DNA from: an uncultured Hymenobacter sp.
GTDB lineage: Bacteria; Bacteroidota; Bacteroidia; Cytophagales; Hymenobacteraceae
Direction of reading: 5' to 3'
Assembly (NCBI GenBank): GCA_913776615.1
Contig: CAJYPK010000026.1
Location: forward strand, 1-64,000
DNA length: 64,000 nucleotides
The first letter of the stretch is position 1. Each line of letters begins with the position of its first letter. Both the position numbers and the translations under genes were made by a program. Positions 19,686 to 27,897 of this stretch are shown piece after piece. The notes beneath the pieces are model-generated. The model had not been told where the DNA came from. It did not search any database and saw nothing but the letters and a program-made list of their open reading frames with translations.

Positions 19686-22600
19686 CTATTGAAACCCATC
19701 GGCCACCACAAATCCCCCGCCCACGCGCAAGTCGCCAATCCCCGTGGTGACTGCGCTCGTGCTCAACGCATTTGCCGCGCTGCCTGCGGGGGGCTCGCTC
19801 AGCATGTGAGTCGGGGCGGGCACGAGCACTGCCCAGGGTACCGACGGGCTTATTTCGCGCGCTCCCTGCGCATCGGTAGCCGAGTCGTAAAACCGGTGCA
19901 AGCGGTCGATAATCGCGGTTTTAACCAGCGAAAGTCCGGTAACGGTCGCCACGTAGGGCTGGTGGTTGAGGTGGGCTAGCACCCGCGCCAGGGTGATGTG
20001 GTGGTGAAATCCCCCGTACTGCGCGTCGGCTTGGTGCCAGGGCGACAAGATCTTGGCCAGCTCGGCTTCCAGCTGCTGCGGATAATCGAGCCGGGCCGGA
20101 CCGGGCGTAGCTGGGTTGAACGTCACGACGCCCCGTACCTGAATGAGCTCATAAGTGGGGTTGCGCACCTGTAGCTGCACGGAGGGGGAAAGTAAGGGCT
20201 GCAACGCCCGCTGCATAGCCGCCAACTGCCCCGGCCCAAATAGGGGCAGGTTGGTGCCGGGGACGGCATCGGCCTGGGGCAGTACTACCAAGACAACCTG
20301 CCCCGGCACGCGCCGACCCGGTAGCTGGCCCGGTCGTAGACACTTGGCGCTGTGTACCTCCGGAAACAATTCCAGGATCAGGTGCTCGTAGTCGGCCGGG
20401 GTGACGGGCCGATTGCGGTGACGCAGGCGCTCGCTTACCCGGCGATAGTAAGCTGCTTCGTGCTCGGCGGCTCGCCCGCCAAACGAGGGTAATGGCTGCG
20501 TCACTTCTCCTATCTCAGGTATCGAAGCGGTGAGTCGCGTAAGGGTGCCGGCGGGCAGCGGGGCTTGCGTCGCCGCCGCGCTGCCATCGGCTACTTCCCG
20601 TACCGCCCGCACCAATTGCGTGTGAATGGCCCGCACCGGCCCAAACAGGGCGGTACCGGCCGCTACGGTTGCCCGTAGCCAGCATAGACCACCCGGTAGC
20701 TGCCGCGACTCCGGCAGCAGGTTGGCCGGCAGCTTTACCTCTACGGCACAGCTGCTGGCTATGCCCTCCAGGCCGGTAGCCAGGTGCGGGGCCGGGGCAA
20801 TGGGAACCCATTTATCTTGGTGCAAGTAGGCCCACTGGGGCGGGGCCGCCCACTGCTCGCCCGTGTTGCCCTCCCCTCCCAGCGGCAGCATGAGCTCGAA
20901 GACAATGCTGATAGTCTGCCCTTTGACCTCGCCCGCCAAGCCCACCAGCAACGTGCCTTCGTCGGGTAGGCTGGGGAGCAGCGCTACCCGCCCGGCGGCC
21001 GGCTCGCTGGTACTAAAGGGGTGAAGGTGATAAAAGTGGGCGCCGCCGTTGGCAGGCCCCCGGGCGGGATAAATAATTTCCTCGGCCGCGTAGCTTACCT
21101 GGATGCGGCGGGCGAGCAGCACAAACGGGGCCCGGGGCAGCGCCCGGGGTTGGTTGGGATGGCGGGCGTTGTAGTGCGCGGCGTCCAGCAGCGCAACGGG
21201 GTACTCATCAACGCCAAAACCCGCCGCCGGCGCTACCAGCTGCACGCGAAATTGCCCGGCCGCCTCTCCGTCCAGATATCCTAGTTGCTGGAGGTGCACG
21301 GTAGTGGTAGGGGCTAGCGTATCGCGAAGCTCTTCCTCATCGAACAGGAGCTGGTCGGCGGCCGGCCCGGCGGCCGGGCACCAGCGCGACCCATCCCGGT
21401 AGGCGGTACTAATGCGGAAGCTAGTATTGGTAAAGGGGATCCCATAGCTGGCGTAGTAGGTACCAAACCCCATCGCGGGTAGATGCTGCCAGGTAAACTC
21501 CAGTGCTACGGACTGGATGTTTTTGCCGATCATTTCGGGGGCCTCTACCAGCAAGTAGTCGCCGGGGCGGGCCTGCGCCCCGAAGGGCGCGAAGGGCGAA
21601 GCGGCATCAACCTCCCCCAGCAGGTTGCGCAGGGTAAGCTCCGCCACCCGGTCGACTTCTACGCTCAGCACAATGGCGGCCGGCTGTAGTGCGGCAAAAA
21701 AGCTGTACGCGTACGCCGGGCTATACCCGTTGAGCACAAAGCGTAACACGGGCCAGGCAGTGGTAAAATTGCCCGCGTGCCGGGCGGCGTCGTAGCCGCT
21801 GGCGGCGGGCTGGGTGTTGCCCAGCACCAAGCTCCAGCACACCGACTGGGTAGGGGCGTCTACTACTACCTGCTGCACTACGAGCGGGCACCAGCCCGCG
21901 GGGCTCGTCACCTCTACCCGAAACGTGTGCAGCAGCAGCATCTCCCCCGCCCGCCCCAACGTCGCTTTGGCTTCTGCCAGGCGCCGCTCAAACAGCTGAA
22001 AGCTGGCCGCCGACGCCTGGACCCGCACGGTAATCGTGCGTTGCCCGCCCGGTAGTACCAGCGCGGGGCTGGCAATGGCCCAGCCAACTGGCGCATTCGC
22101 CATGGTGCGGGCCTCGGCCTTGCGGCCGCCCTGATCTTCGCCAAACAACGGCCAGCTGGTTTCGAGAGCCGAAGCTCCCGGCCCCCGGCCGGTGCTGGGA
22201 TCGGCCCACGCCGACGCGTAAATGCCCGTCACCTGCCCCCCGCTTGCGGTTGGCTGGCGGGCCACGTACTGCGTGGCCAGGGCCGCTACCCGCCAGGCCG
22301 CCAGGGGGGCTTCCTCAGTTGTCGCGAACAATACCCGCTGCCCGGCGGTATTCTGCCCCTCTGCCAGGGTGCCCGCCGGCAGTGAGTAAGTCAGCGTCCC
22401 GGGTACTAAGCTGAAAGCAAGATACGTATGGTCGGGTACGCTGGGGTGCACGGCCGCGTGCAGCACTTCCTCGTAATAGTAGTTGAGGTGGCGGCGGGGA
22501 ATGTCGTTGAGCTCCCGCTGCGCGTACCGGTACAATTCCAGGAAGGTTACCAGCAGCGCCATTTCCGGGCGGTGGTCACCAGCTTGCAACTCAACGGCCA

Positions 22601-23360
22601 GGGCTTCCCTGGCTACGCCCGCCAGTAAGGTCTGTTCGCGATGCAGCTGCCAAAGCACGGCCAGCAGATACTGCGTGTCGTCGCTTGGGGAGCTCTCCCG
22701 GTCGGCGGGCGCAGAACCAGCGTCAAGGCCGGTTGCCTCCCCGCTGGGGGCCGCTACCTGGGCCAGGCCATCAACCTGGGCCAGCAAGGAAGCGGTGAGC
22801 TGCAACGCGGGCAGGGCGGCCGGGTCGTGGGTTTGCAGTCGGCGTTCGCGTAGAGCGGCTTCGCGCAATTCCGGGGCCGTCCGCCGCAGCACCCCGGTCA
22901 GGGCCTCCGTAAAGCCGCGCTGCCGGTTGGTACGCTGGTGCGCCGTGGCCCAGGCAATGAGCGTGAGCACTTGCCGGCGCAATAGTTGCAGTAGCCGCTG
23001 GCGCGCCAGGAGCTGGGCCCGCGTCACTGCCTCGTCGTCGAGCAAGGGGCGCAGTTCCGCGCTGTAGGCTTGTGCCAGGCCGGCATTGTTCTGCTCGGCT
23101 ACCACGGCTAGCAGCAGCAGGCTGCGCTGCCGCGACAGCCCCCAGGGGCCGCGCGGCTTGGGAAAGCTGGTGGTGTCGTAAAATAAGAACTGCTCCGAGA
23201 GGCGGGCTACGTAGGCCAGCAGCTCGGGCAGGCTGCGGCCATCGGGGCGCAGCATTTCGGGCCGCAGCGCCACGGGCAGGCGTTCTGCCTGCGAGGTGCC
23301 GCCGCTGCGAAAGCGGTGCTGCACGGCCAGCGCGTCGTTCGGGTCTGCCATACCGGCCAC
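19686..23360 (-). CDS. eCIS baseplate J-like protein, Afp11-like
   Basis: The 1224-residue product has an N-terminal region rich in helices (LPELLAYVARLSEQFLFYD near 43-61). A long beta-rich middle follows. The C-terminal baseplate-J-type block contains RPVTPADYEHLILELFPEV, SAKCL and VQLQVRNPTYELIQVRGVV. It is far longer than phage gpJ but in the range of Afp11/PVC11. An alternative ATG lies three codons in. It starts 4 bases after the gp25-like gene, so coupling is likely. Confidence 0.85.
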   Translation of the reverse strand: MAGMADPNDALAVQHRFRSGGTSQAERLPVALRPEMLRPDGRSLPELLAYVARLSEQFLFYDTTSFPKPRGPWGLSRQRSLLLLAVVAEQNNAGLAQAYSAELRPLLDDEAVTRAQLLARQRLLQLLRRQVLTLIAWATAHQRTNRQRGFTEALTGVLRRTAPELREAALRERRLQTHDPAALPALQLTASLLAQVDGLAQVAAPSGEATGLDAGSAPADRESSPSDDTQYLLAVLWQLHREQTLLAGVAREALAVELQAGDHRPEMALLVTFLELYRYAQRELNDIPRRHLNYYYEEVLHAAVHPSVPDHTYLAFSLVPGTLTYSLPAGTLAEGQNTAGQRVLFATTEEAPLAAWRVAALATQYVARQPTASGGQVTGIYASAWADPSTGRGPGASALETSWPLFGEDQGGRKAEARTMANAPVGWAIASPALVLPGGQRTITVRVQASAASFQLFERRLAEAKATLGRAGEMLLLHTFRVEVTSPAGWCPLVVQQVVVDAPTQSVCWSLVLGNTQPAASGYDAARHAGNFTTAWPVLRFVLNGYSPAYAYSFFAALQPAAIVLSVEVDRVAELTLRNLLGEVDAASPFAPFGAQARPGDYLLVEAPEMIGKNIQSVALEFTWQHLPAMGFGTYYASYGIPFTNTSFRISTAYRDGSRWCPAAGPAADQLLFDEEELRDTLAPTTTVHLQQLGYLDGEAAGQFRVQLVAPAAGFGVDEYPVALLDAAHYNARHPNQPRALPRAPFVLLARRIQVSYAAEEIIYPARGPANGGAHFYHLHPFSTSEPAAGRVALLPSLPDEGTLLVGLAGEVKGQTISIVFELMLPLGGEGNTGEQWAAPPQWAYLHQDKWVPIAPAPHLATGLEGIASSCAVEVKLPANLLPESRQLPGGLCWLRATVAAGTALFGPVRAIHTQLVRAVREVADGSAAATQAPLPAGTLTRLTASIPEIGEVTQPLPSFGGRAAEHEAAYYRRVSERLRHRNRPVTPADYEHLILELFPEVHSAKCLRPGQLPGRRVPGQVVLVVLPQADAVPGTNLPLFGPGQLAAMQRALQPLLSPSVQLQVRNPTYELIQVRGVVTFNPATPGPARLDYPQQLEAELAKILSPWHQADAQYGGFHHHITLARVLAHLNHQPYVATVTGLSLVKTAIIDRLHRFYDSATDAQGAREISPSVPWAVLVPAPTHMLSEPPAGSAANALSTSAVTTGIGDLRVGGGFVVADGFQ

Positions 23361-23363
23361 TGG

Positions 23364-23792
23364 CTAAGACGCGGAGGAGAGCAACGTCGCCTCCTGCAAG
23401 AAGAAGGGGAATACGACGTTGTTGCGGCTGTTGACGGCCCGAATCACGTACGTCACCTCTAGGCGCAGGATACCGCTGGCCAGGTCATCGGTATTCGTTC
23501 GCACCAACTCTACGTTGATGCGCGGCTCAAAGTGCAGCACGGCATTGCGCACCTCCTCTTCCATGCGGGCCAGCGTTGAGCTGACGGGCATATCAAACAA
23601 AAACTGCCGCAGGGCGCAGCCGTACGCGGGCTGCATCACGCGCTCGCCCGGCTCGGTGTGGAACAGGATGTACAGGCTTTGGCGAATGTCCTCGGCTTCC
23701 CGCGCGAGCGCCAAGCCCTTGGTTGCCGGGTCAAACTGCGGGGGAAAGCTCCAGCCCTGCCCTAAAAACGACGAATTCAAGGTGTCTAGCAT
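23364..23792 (-). CDS. gp25-like baseplate wedge protein, Afp9-like
   Basis: The 142-residue product matches the gp25/Afp9 family in size and core motif: DIRQSLYILFHTEPGERVMQ then YGCALRQFLFDMP (about residues 35-69). Phage gp25 initiates sheath polymerisation at the baseplate. The gene is spaced 4 bases from both its neighbours. Confidence 0.9.
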   Translation of the reverse strand: MLDTLNSSFLGQGWSFPPQFDPATKGLALAREAEDIRQSLYILFHTEPGERVMQPAYGCALRQFLFDMPVSSTLARMEEEVRNAVLHFEPRINVELVRTNTDDLASGILRLEVTYVIRAVNSRNNVVFPFFLQEATLLSSAS

Positions 23793-23795
23793 GGC

Positions 23796-24095
23796 TCAGC
23801 CCCCAATCAGCACGGTTGGAAAGCCCAAGGTTACGGTGCCGCCGTGGGCCGTCGTATCGCCCATGCGTACGGCCGGCTTGCCCCCTATCATCACCGTAGA
23901 CGAGCCCATACTCAGCGTATCGGGTACTCCTACGCAGGTCGCGATGTCACCCACGACGGCCGCCACCAGGCCGCCGATAAGGACCGTGGGGCAACCCGGC
24001 CCCAGAATCGGACCGCCCACGTGCGGTATCGGCGGCACCCCCGGCGTTTGCATGGGGCAGGTGTGTAAGTCGGTAATGCGGGCGGCGGGTGGCAT
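23796..24095 (-). CDS. PAAR-like spike tip protein, Afp10-like
   Basis: The 99-residue product is nearly all PAAR repeats: repeated glycine-rich turns (GGPILGPGCPTVLIGG, VMIGGKPAVRMGD, LGFPTVLIGG) with His12, Cys14, Cys35 and Cys54 as possible zinc ligands. It would form the cone that sharpens the VgrG-like spike encoded next to it. The short length shows no attached effector domain. Confidence 0.9.
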   Translation of the reverse strand: MPPAARITDLHTCPMQTPGVPPIPHVGGPILGPGCPTVLIGGLVAAVVGDIATCVGVPDTLSMGSSTVMIGGKPAVRMGDTTAHGGTVTLGFPTVLIGG

Positions 24096-24158
24096 AGGTG
24101 GGGTAAGGCGAGTAAAATAAAATGGGCTGGTCGAAAGGCCGCTGCCGGTTCCAAAAGC

Positions 24159-25961
24159 TTAGTTGATGAGCACCGTCAGGCCCTTTACCGTCAGCGGGCC
24201 GGTTGCTTCCAGCTTGGCCGTGGCGTTGCTGGCCAGCTCCAGGCTGGCCTTGCCGCTGATGTTTACCTGCTGGCTACTGGCGGTTAGCTTGGTAGTGGCC
24301 TCAATGCTGACGCTGCCGCCCGTGGATTTCAACACCAGGTTTTTGGCAGCCTTGATGGTCAAATCCGACTTGCTTTCCAGGGTAATGCCATCCGACCCCA
24401 TCGTAATGGTGTTTTTTTGCTGGTCGGTCAGCGTTAGGCCTTTAGCCGCGTCGCTGATAACAAGCTCATTACCCCCCGGCGTTTTAAGCGTTAGTATTTT
24501 CTGCTTGTCGTCAAACTCCAGGCTGAGCTTGGCGGCGGTTACGAGGCCCTTTTTGGTGTTGGCCGCGTCGGGCGTGTAGGCCGGCGAGCGGGTACTGCTG
24601 TGCAGTGCCCCCAGCATGATGGGGTCGCGCACGTCGCCCCCAACAAAGGCGATAATTACCTCGTCATCAACTTCCGGGTAGAAAAAATAGCCGGCCGCCT
24701 TGGTCGCGTAGGGCACCGCCAGCCGCGCCCATAGCGTTTCTTCCAGCACGGGTACCGTAACCTGCACCCGAAATTCCTTGTCGGGATCTTCCTGCACCTG
24801 CTTCACTAGGGCGGTATACAGGCCATCTACGGGAGGTAGCGTGCTGGCGGGGGCGGTCGCCGGGGCTACGTTGGGCTTGGCCTGGGCAAATAGCTTATCG
24901 TCCATGCCCAAGGTCAAGTCAGTTTTCCAGTCGGTACCCAGGGTGTGCCTTACCTCTGAAACGAAGCTGCGACCGCTAAATTCCTTGCCCAACCGACTCA
25001 GGTTGACGGTGCAGGCCGGTACGGCCAGGGCGGTGCCGGGTATTTGCACGCTACCCTTGATTTTGGCCAGCGTTTGCTTCATCAGCACGGCATTAGCGTA
25101 GGCTTGCAGGCTTTCTAAGTCTACGCTGGCTGGCGTGCTGGCGCGGTACACCCCTTGGCCGTTGGCGCTGGCCAGCGCTGCCCCGCTTATGTCGCCGGGA
25201 GTGACGAGCGAGGAAGGGGCGGCCGTGGCTTTCACCATCTTCTTTTGCTTGCTATCCCACCCTTTTACTTCCACCTCGGTGTACTGGGTACGAGCATCCA
25301 TGTCGAGCGAAACGCTGTACACGTTGACGCCATACTCCAGCGTCAGCACGTCGGGTTTGGACGTTGTGGGAGCAACGGTAGCGATTTTACCTTCTGAGTT
25401 GAGCACAATTTGCCCATTGGCCTCCGCCTGCATCACGATAAAATCCCAGTCGGAGGTATTGCTTTGCACGAGCTTGTCGTGCACCTTCTGCGTGGCGGCG
25501 AAATCGCCGCTGATGGCCGGCTTGGACGACTTGTACTTACCGATAATCTCGGTCAGGGCCGCGCTGGTAGTTTTGTTCTTAAAAGCTCTGTTTTTGGCGA
25601 AAGTGCTGGTGCGGTAAGCCGTATCGCGGCACTCCACGCTCAGCTTCATGCCCTGCGCTCCCTGGGTGGCAATGCCAATTTTCACGATAATCCCGTGAAA
25701 AAGGATTTTGTTAACGTTGTCGTAGCCCGCCGCGATGCTGATGGGGGTACCCGGCTTCAGGGCCTTCGCGTCGAGCACCGGAAACTTACCCGTCGCCGGG
25801 TCACCGTCGATGAGCTCGAAGCTGGCCGTGCTGATTTTATTGATGCCACTGGTCACGCTGGCTCCCAGCACCCGGTAGATGCCATCAAGCGTTTTGTTGT
25901 TCGCCTTTATCTCAAACGAGGCCAGGCCAGCTACCACAAAAGGGGAAGGGGGAAGTGCCAT
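24159..25961 (-). CDS. VgrG-like spike protein, Afp8-like
   Basis: The 600-residue product combines a gpD/gp27-like base (about 1-340, with YRVLGASVTSGINKISTASF near the start), a gp5-type OB fold (PYATKAAGYFFYPEVDDEVI and GGDVRDPIMLGALHS, about 410-460) and a C-terminal beta-helix of short repeats (LTIKAAKNLVLKST, VSIEATTKL). It caps the inner tube and pierces the target membrane together with PAAR. No extra C-terminal effector is present. Confidence 0.9.
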   Translation of the reverse strand: MALPPSPFVVAGLASFEIKANNKTLDGIYRVLGASVTSGINKISTASFELIDGDPATGKFPVLDAKALKPGTPISIAAGYDNVNKILFHGIIVKIGIATQGAQGMKLSVECRDTAYRTSTFAKNRAFKNKTTSAALTEIIGKYKSSKPAISGDFAATQKVHDKLVQSNTSDWDFIVMQAEANGQIVLNSEGKIATVAPTTSKPDVLTLEYGVNVYSVSLDMDARTQYTEVEVKGWDSKQKKMVKATAAPSSLVTPGDISGAALASANGQGVYRASTPASVDLESLQAYANAVLMKQTLAKIKGSVQIPGTALAVPACTVNLSRLGKEFSGRSFVSEVRHTLGTDWKTDLTLGMDDKLFAQAKPNVAPATAPASTLPPVDGLYTALVKQVQEDPDKEFRVQVTVPVLEETLWARLAVPYATKAAGYFFYPEVDDEVIIAFVGGDVRDPIMLGALHSSTRSPAYTPDAANTKKGLVTAAKLSLEFDDKQKILTLKTPGGNELVISDAAKGLTLTDQQKNTITMGSDGITLESKSDLTIKAAKNLVLKSTGGSVSIEATTKLTASSQQVNISGKASLELASNATAKLEATGPLTVKGLTVLIN

Positions 25962-25964
25962 ACC

Positions 25965-26618
25965 TTAGGTGAGAGGTGGAAAAGCCAGTAAAGTACCCGG
26001 CACCAACCGGCTGAAGTGAACGAGCTTGTTGTAGTGCGCAACCTGCAAGTAGTAGCGCGCGTCGCCGTAGATGCGGTAGCAGAGCAGCGGCAGCGTGTCG
26101 CCGGCCTTCACCAGGTGCCGGTGCGATAGGTCGGCCGATTGCCGGTCAGCCGCCAGGGCAGCGGCATTGGCATCCATAAAATGCACAAACGTCAGGTCTA
26201 CCTTGGCCCGTACGGGCTGCCCATCGGGCCGAAACATCGTGTAGTTGACGTTGAAAGCAGTGCCTCTCCCGTTGAAGATAAACTTACCCCAGGTAAGCTT
26301 TACGTAATTAGGACTGTGAATTTTACCGGAGTAATTAAACACTACGGCCCGTAGCTTGGCGATGGAATCACTCACGTTCAGCTTGACGCCATCAACGGCG
26401 CGGGTGCCATCCAGCACCAGGCTGAAATCGACGCTGCCCAGGCTGGAGTAGCTGAAGCGCGGCGTATCGGCCGGGCTGCCGGGCGGGCGCGGCGTATCGT
26501 AGGCATTTTCGCTTTTGTGCGAAAACGACTCCGGGTTCAGAAACACGGTGTATTCCCCCACCTTGGTCTTGAAGGTAGGGTCAGAGTAGGCTTGCAGCAG
26601 CAGCTTGACCAAAGTCAT
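25965..26618 (-). CDS. LysM-containing hub protein, Afp7-like
   Basis: The 217-residue product has a gp53/hub-like N-terminal region (GEYTVFLNPESFSHKSENAY near 21-40) and a C-terminal LysM domain (AGDTLPLLCYRIYGDARYYL, ending LVPGTLLAFP). In Afp/PVC the equivalent protein sits at the baseplate hub. It lies 4 bases upstream of the spike gene. Confidence 0.85.
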   Translation of the reverse strand: MTLVKLLLQAYSDPTFKTKVGEYTVFLNPESFSHKSENAYDTPRPPGSPADTPRFSYSSLGSVDFSLVLDGTRAVDGVKLNVSDSIAKLRAVVFNYSGKIHSPNYVKLTWGKFIFNGRGTAFNVNYTMFRPDGQPVRAKVDLTFVHFMDANAAALAADRQSADLSHRHLVKAGDTLPLLCYRIYGDARYYLQVAHYNKLVHFSRLVPGTLLAFPPLT

Positions 26619-26644
26619 GGGTAGTAAGGACTAAGCAGTAAGTA

Positions 26645-26839
26645 TTACCGCTCGCGCTGCCGCTGAAGCTCGGCCAATACCTGCTGCACGCATTCCTGGG
26701 TTACGTCCTGCTGCAGTTGCCGCATGGCCGCCGCCGTGGGGAGCGCGGGGGCCGCCTGCGTAGCGGCGCTGACCCGGTGAGTCGAATTATCGTCGTGCAA
26801 CGTAACCCGGATAATTAGTTCACGTATCTCAATAGCCAT
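26645..26839 (-). CDS. DUF5908 small CIS protein
   Basis: The 64-residue product begins MAIEIRELIIRVTLHDD, the signature of the DUF5908 family found only beside CIS hub genes, and ends in a helical Gln/Arg-rich tail. Its role is not known to me; position suggests a small baseplate or spike accessory. A strong hairpin lies just upstream between it and the tube gene. Confidence 0.8.
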   Translation of the reverse strand: MAIEIRELIIRVTLHDDNSTHRVSAATQAAPALPTAAAMRQLQQDVTQECVQQVLAELQRQRER

Positions 26840-26877
26840 GTAGTATATAGGGAGCGCTCGCGCTGCCTGGCCGAATA

Positions 26878-26917
26878 GCCAGCGAGTGAGTAGCCCGTAG
26901 GCTATCCACTCGCTGGC
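26878..26917 (-). terminator. strong intra-operon hairpin after the tube genes
   Basis: Two 18-base arms (26878-26895 and 26900-26917) are complementary except at two central positions and are separated by the 4-base loop cgta. In the transcript the stem starts 4 bases after the stop codon of the second tube gene. No U-run follows, so it is better read as a partial terminator or mRNA-stabilising hairpin. It would separate the highly needed sheath and tube genes from the low-copy hub and baseplate genes. Confidence 0.6.
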
Positions 26918-26920
26918 CCC

Positions 26921-27373
26921 CTACTCACGCCGAAACATGGAGTAAGCAAATTCCAGAGTTTCGATGGCGAGCGCATTTTCCTGCGCCCGAAAGTCGGATA
27001 AACTCCACTTTATGGGGTAGGCATCCAGGAAAGCCCATGTCGCCAGGGCAAAGCCAGAAGAGTCTAGCAGTCGCAGCAGTACATCAAAAGTTTCAATCGG
27101 CCGCGAAAAATCGGTCGTCGTAGTTGCCTGGCACCACACCGCCAGCTTAGAGCCTTGGCTGACGAAGCCACGCTTCAGGACCAGATTGCCGTACTTAGCC
27201 CCGGTTGGGAAGCGGTGCTTATACATATTCTGACCTCCTTCGCGTATTTCCTCCACCTCCAACTCAACCGAGAGCCCGGCCGCCTCCTGAAAGGCATTGT
27301 CGGAGGCAAACTTTGCGTGCGCGAACTGAAGACTGAAATAAAAGCTAGCCGGGGGCAAAAACTCGTCTGACAC
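26921..27373 (-). CDS. inner tube protein 2 (gp19/Hcp-like, Afp5-like)
   Basis: The 150-residue product belongs to the T4 gp19-like tube family: AAGLSVELEVEEIREGG near residues 31-47, FPTGAKYGNLVLKRGFV, then a C-terminal ALAIETLEFAY strand. It starts at a GTG 5 bases after the first tube gene. Having two tube paralogues is normal in eCIS; the second usually forms the adaptor rings near the spike. Confidence 0.85.
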   Translation of the reverse strand: MSDEFLPPASFYFSLQFAHAKFASDNAFQEAAGLSVELEVEEIREGGQNMYKHRFPTGAKYGNLVLKRGFVSQGSKLAVWCQATTTTDFSRPIETFDVLLRLLDSSGFALATWAFLDAYPIKWSLSDFRAQENALAIETLEFAYSMFRRE

Positions 27374-27378
27374 GCGAA

Positions 27379-27843
27379 TTAGCCGTTGGCGATGGTCAGG
27401 GTTTCGTAGGCTAGCTCGATAGTTTCAATGGCTGCTTCGTTGCCCTCGGCCTTCAAGTCAGTACCCTGGATCTTGGTCGGCCAGGCATTGGTCAGCGTCC
27501 AGGTCATGGTGGGGGCACCGCCCTCATCAAGCAGCTTGATAACTACCGTTTCGCGCTTAATGGTATTCATCTTGATCGTTGAATACCAATCCCAAAACTT
27601 GTTGTCCTTGACAAACACCCCTTTTTTCAGGGTAACGTTGCCCACCTTTTTCAAGCCGGGCATTTTAATGGGAGAAAACTCCTTGCTGTTACCGTGCCGG
27701 TATTCAATAACCTGCGTTTCGGTATCGAGGCCACTCACCTCGTTGAAATAGTTGCCGATGCCGCCGCCTAGGCCATCGACTTCAAAATAAAACTTAGTGA
27801 TGGGCCAAAGGTTCTGGCTTTGGGCGCTACCGTCGTCTGCCAT
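27379..27843 (-). CDS. inner tube protein 1 (gp19/Hcp-like, Afp1-like)
   Basis: The 154-residue product has the gp19 family pattern: FYFEVDGLGGGIGNYFNEVSG, then a lysine-rich KMPGLKKVGNVTLKKGVF and the C-terminal AAIETIELAYETL strand. It is the likely main tube subunit because it directly follows the sheath gene. It would stack in rings to form the tube expelled on contraction. Confidence 0.9.
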   Translation of the reverse strand: MADDGSAQSQNLWPITKFYFEVDGLGGGIGNYFNEVSGLDTETQVIEYRHGNSKEFSPIKMPGLKKVGNVTLKKGVFVKDNKFWDWYSTIKMNTIKRETVVIKLLDEGGAPTMTWTLTNAWPTKIQGTDLKAEGNEAAIETIELAYETLTIANG

Positions 27844-27897
27844 GCGTGAAAATTACTTAGAACGTGAGAAGTAAAAAGGAAGCGAGAGATCTGGCAC

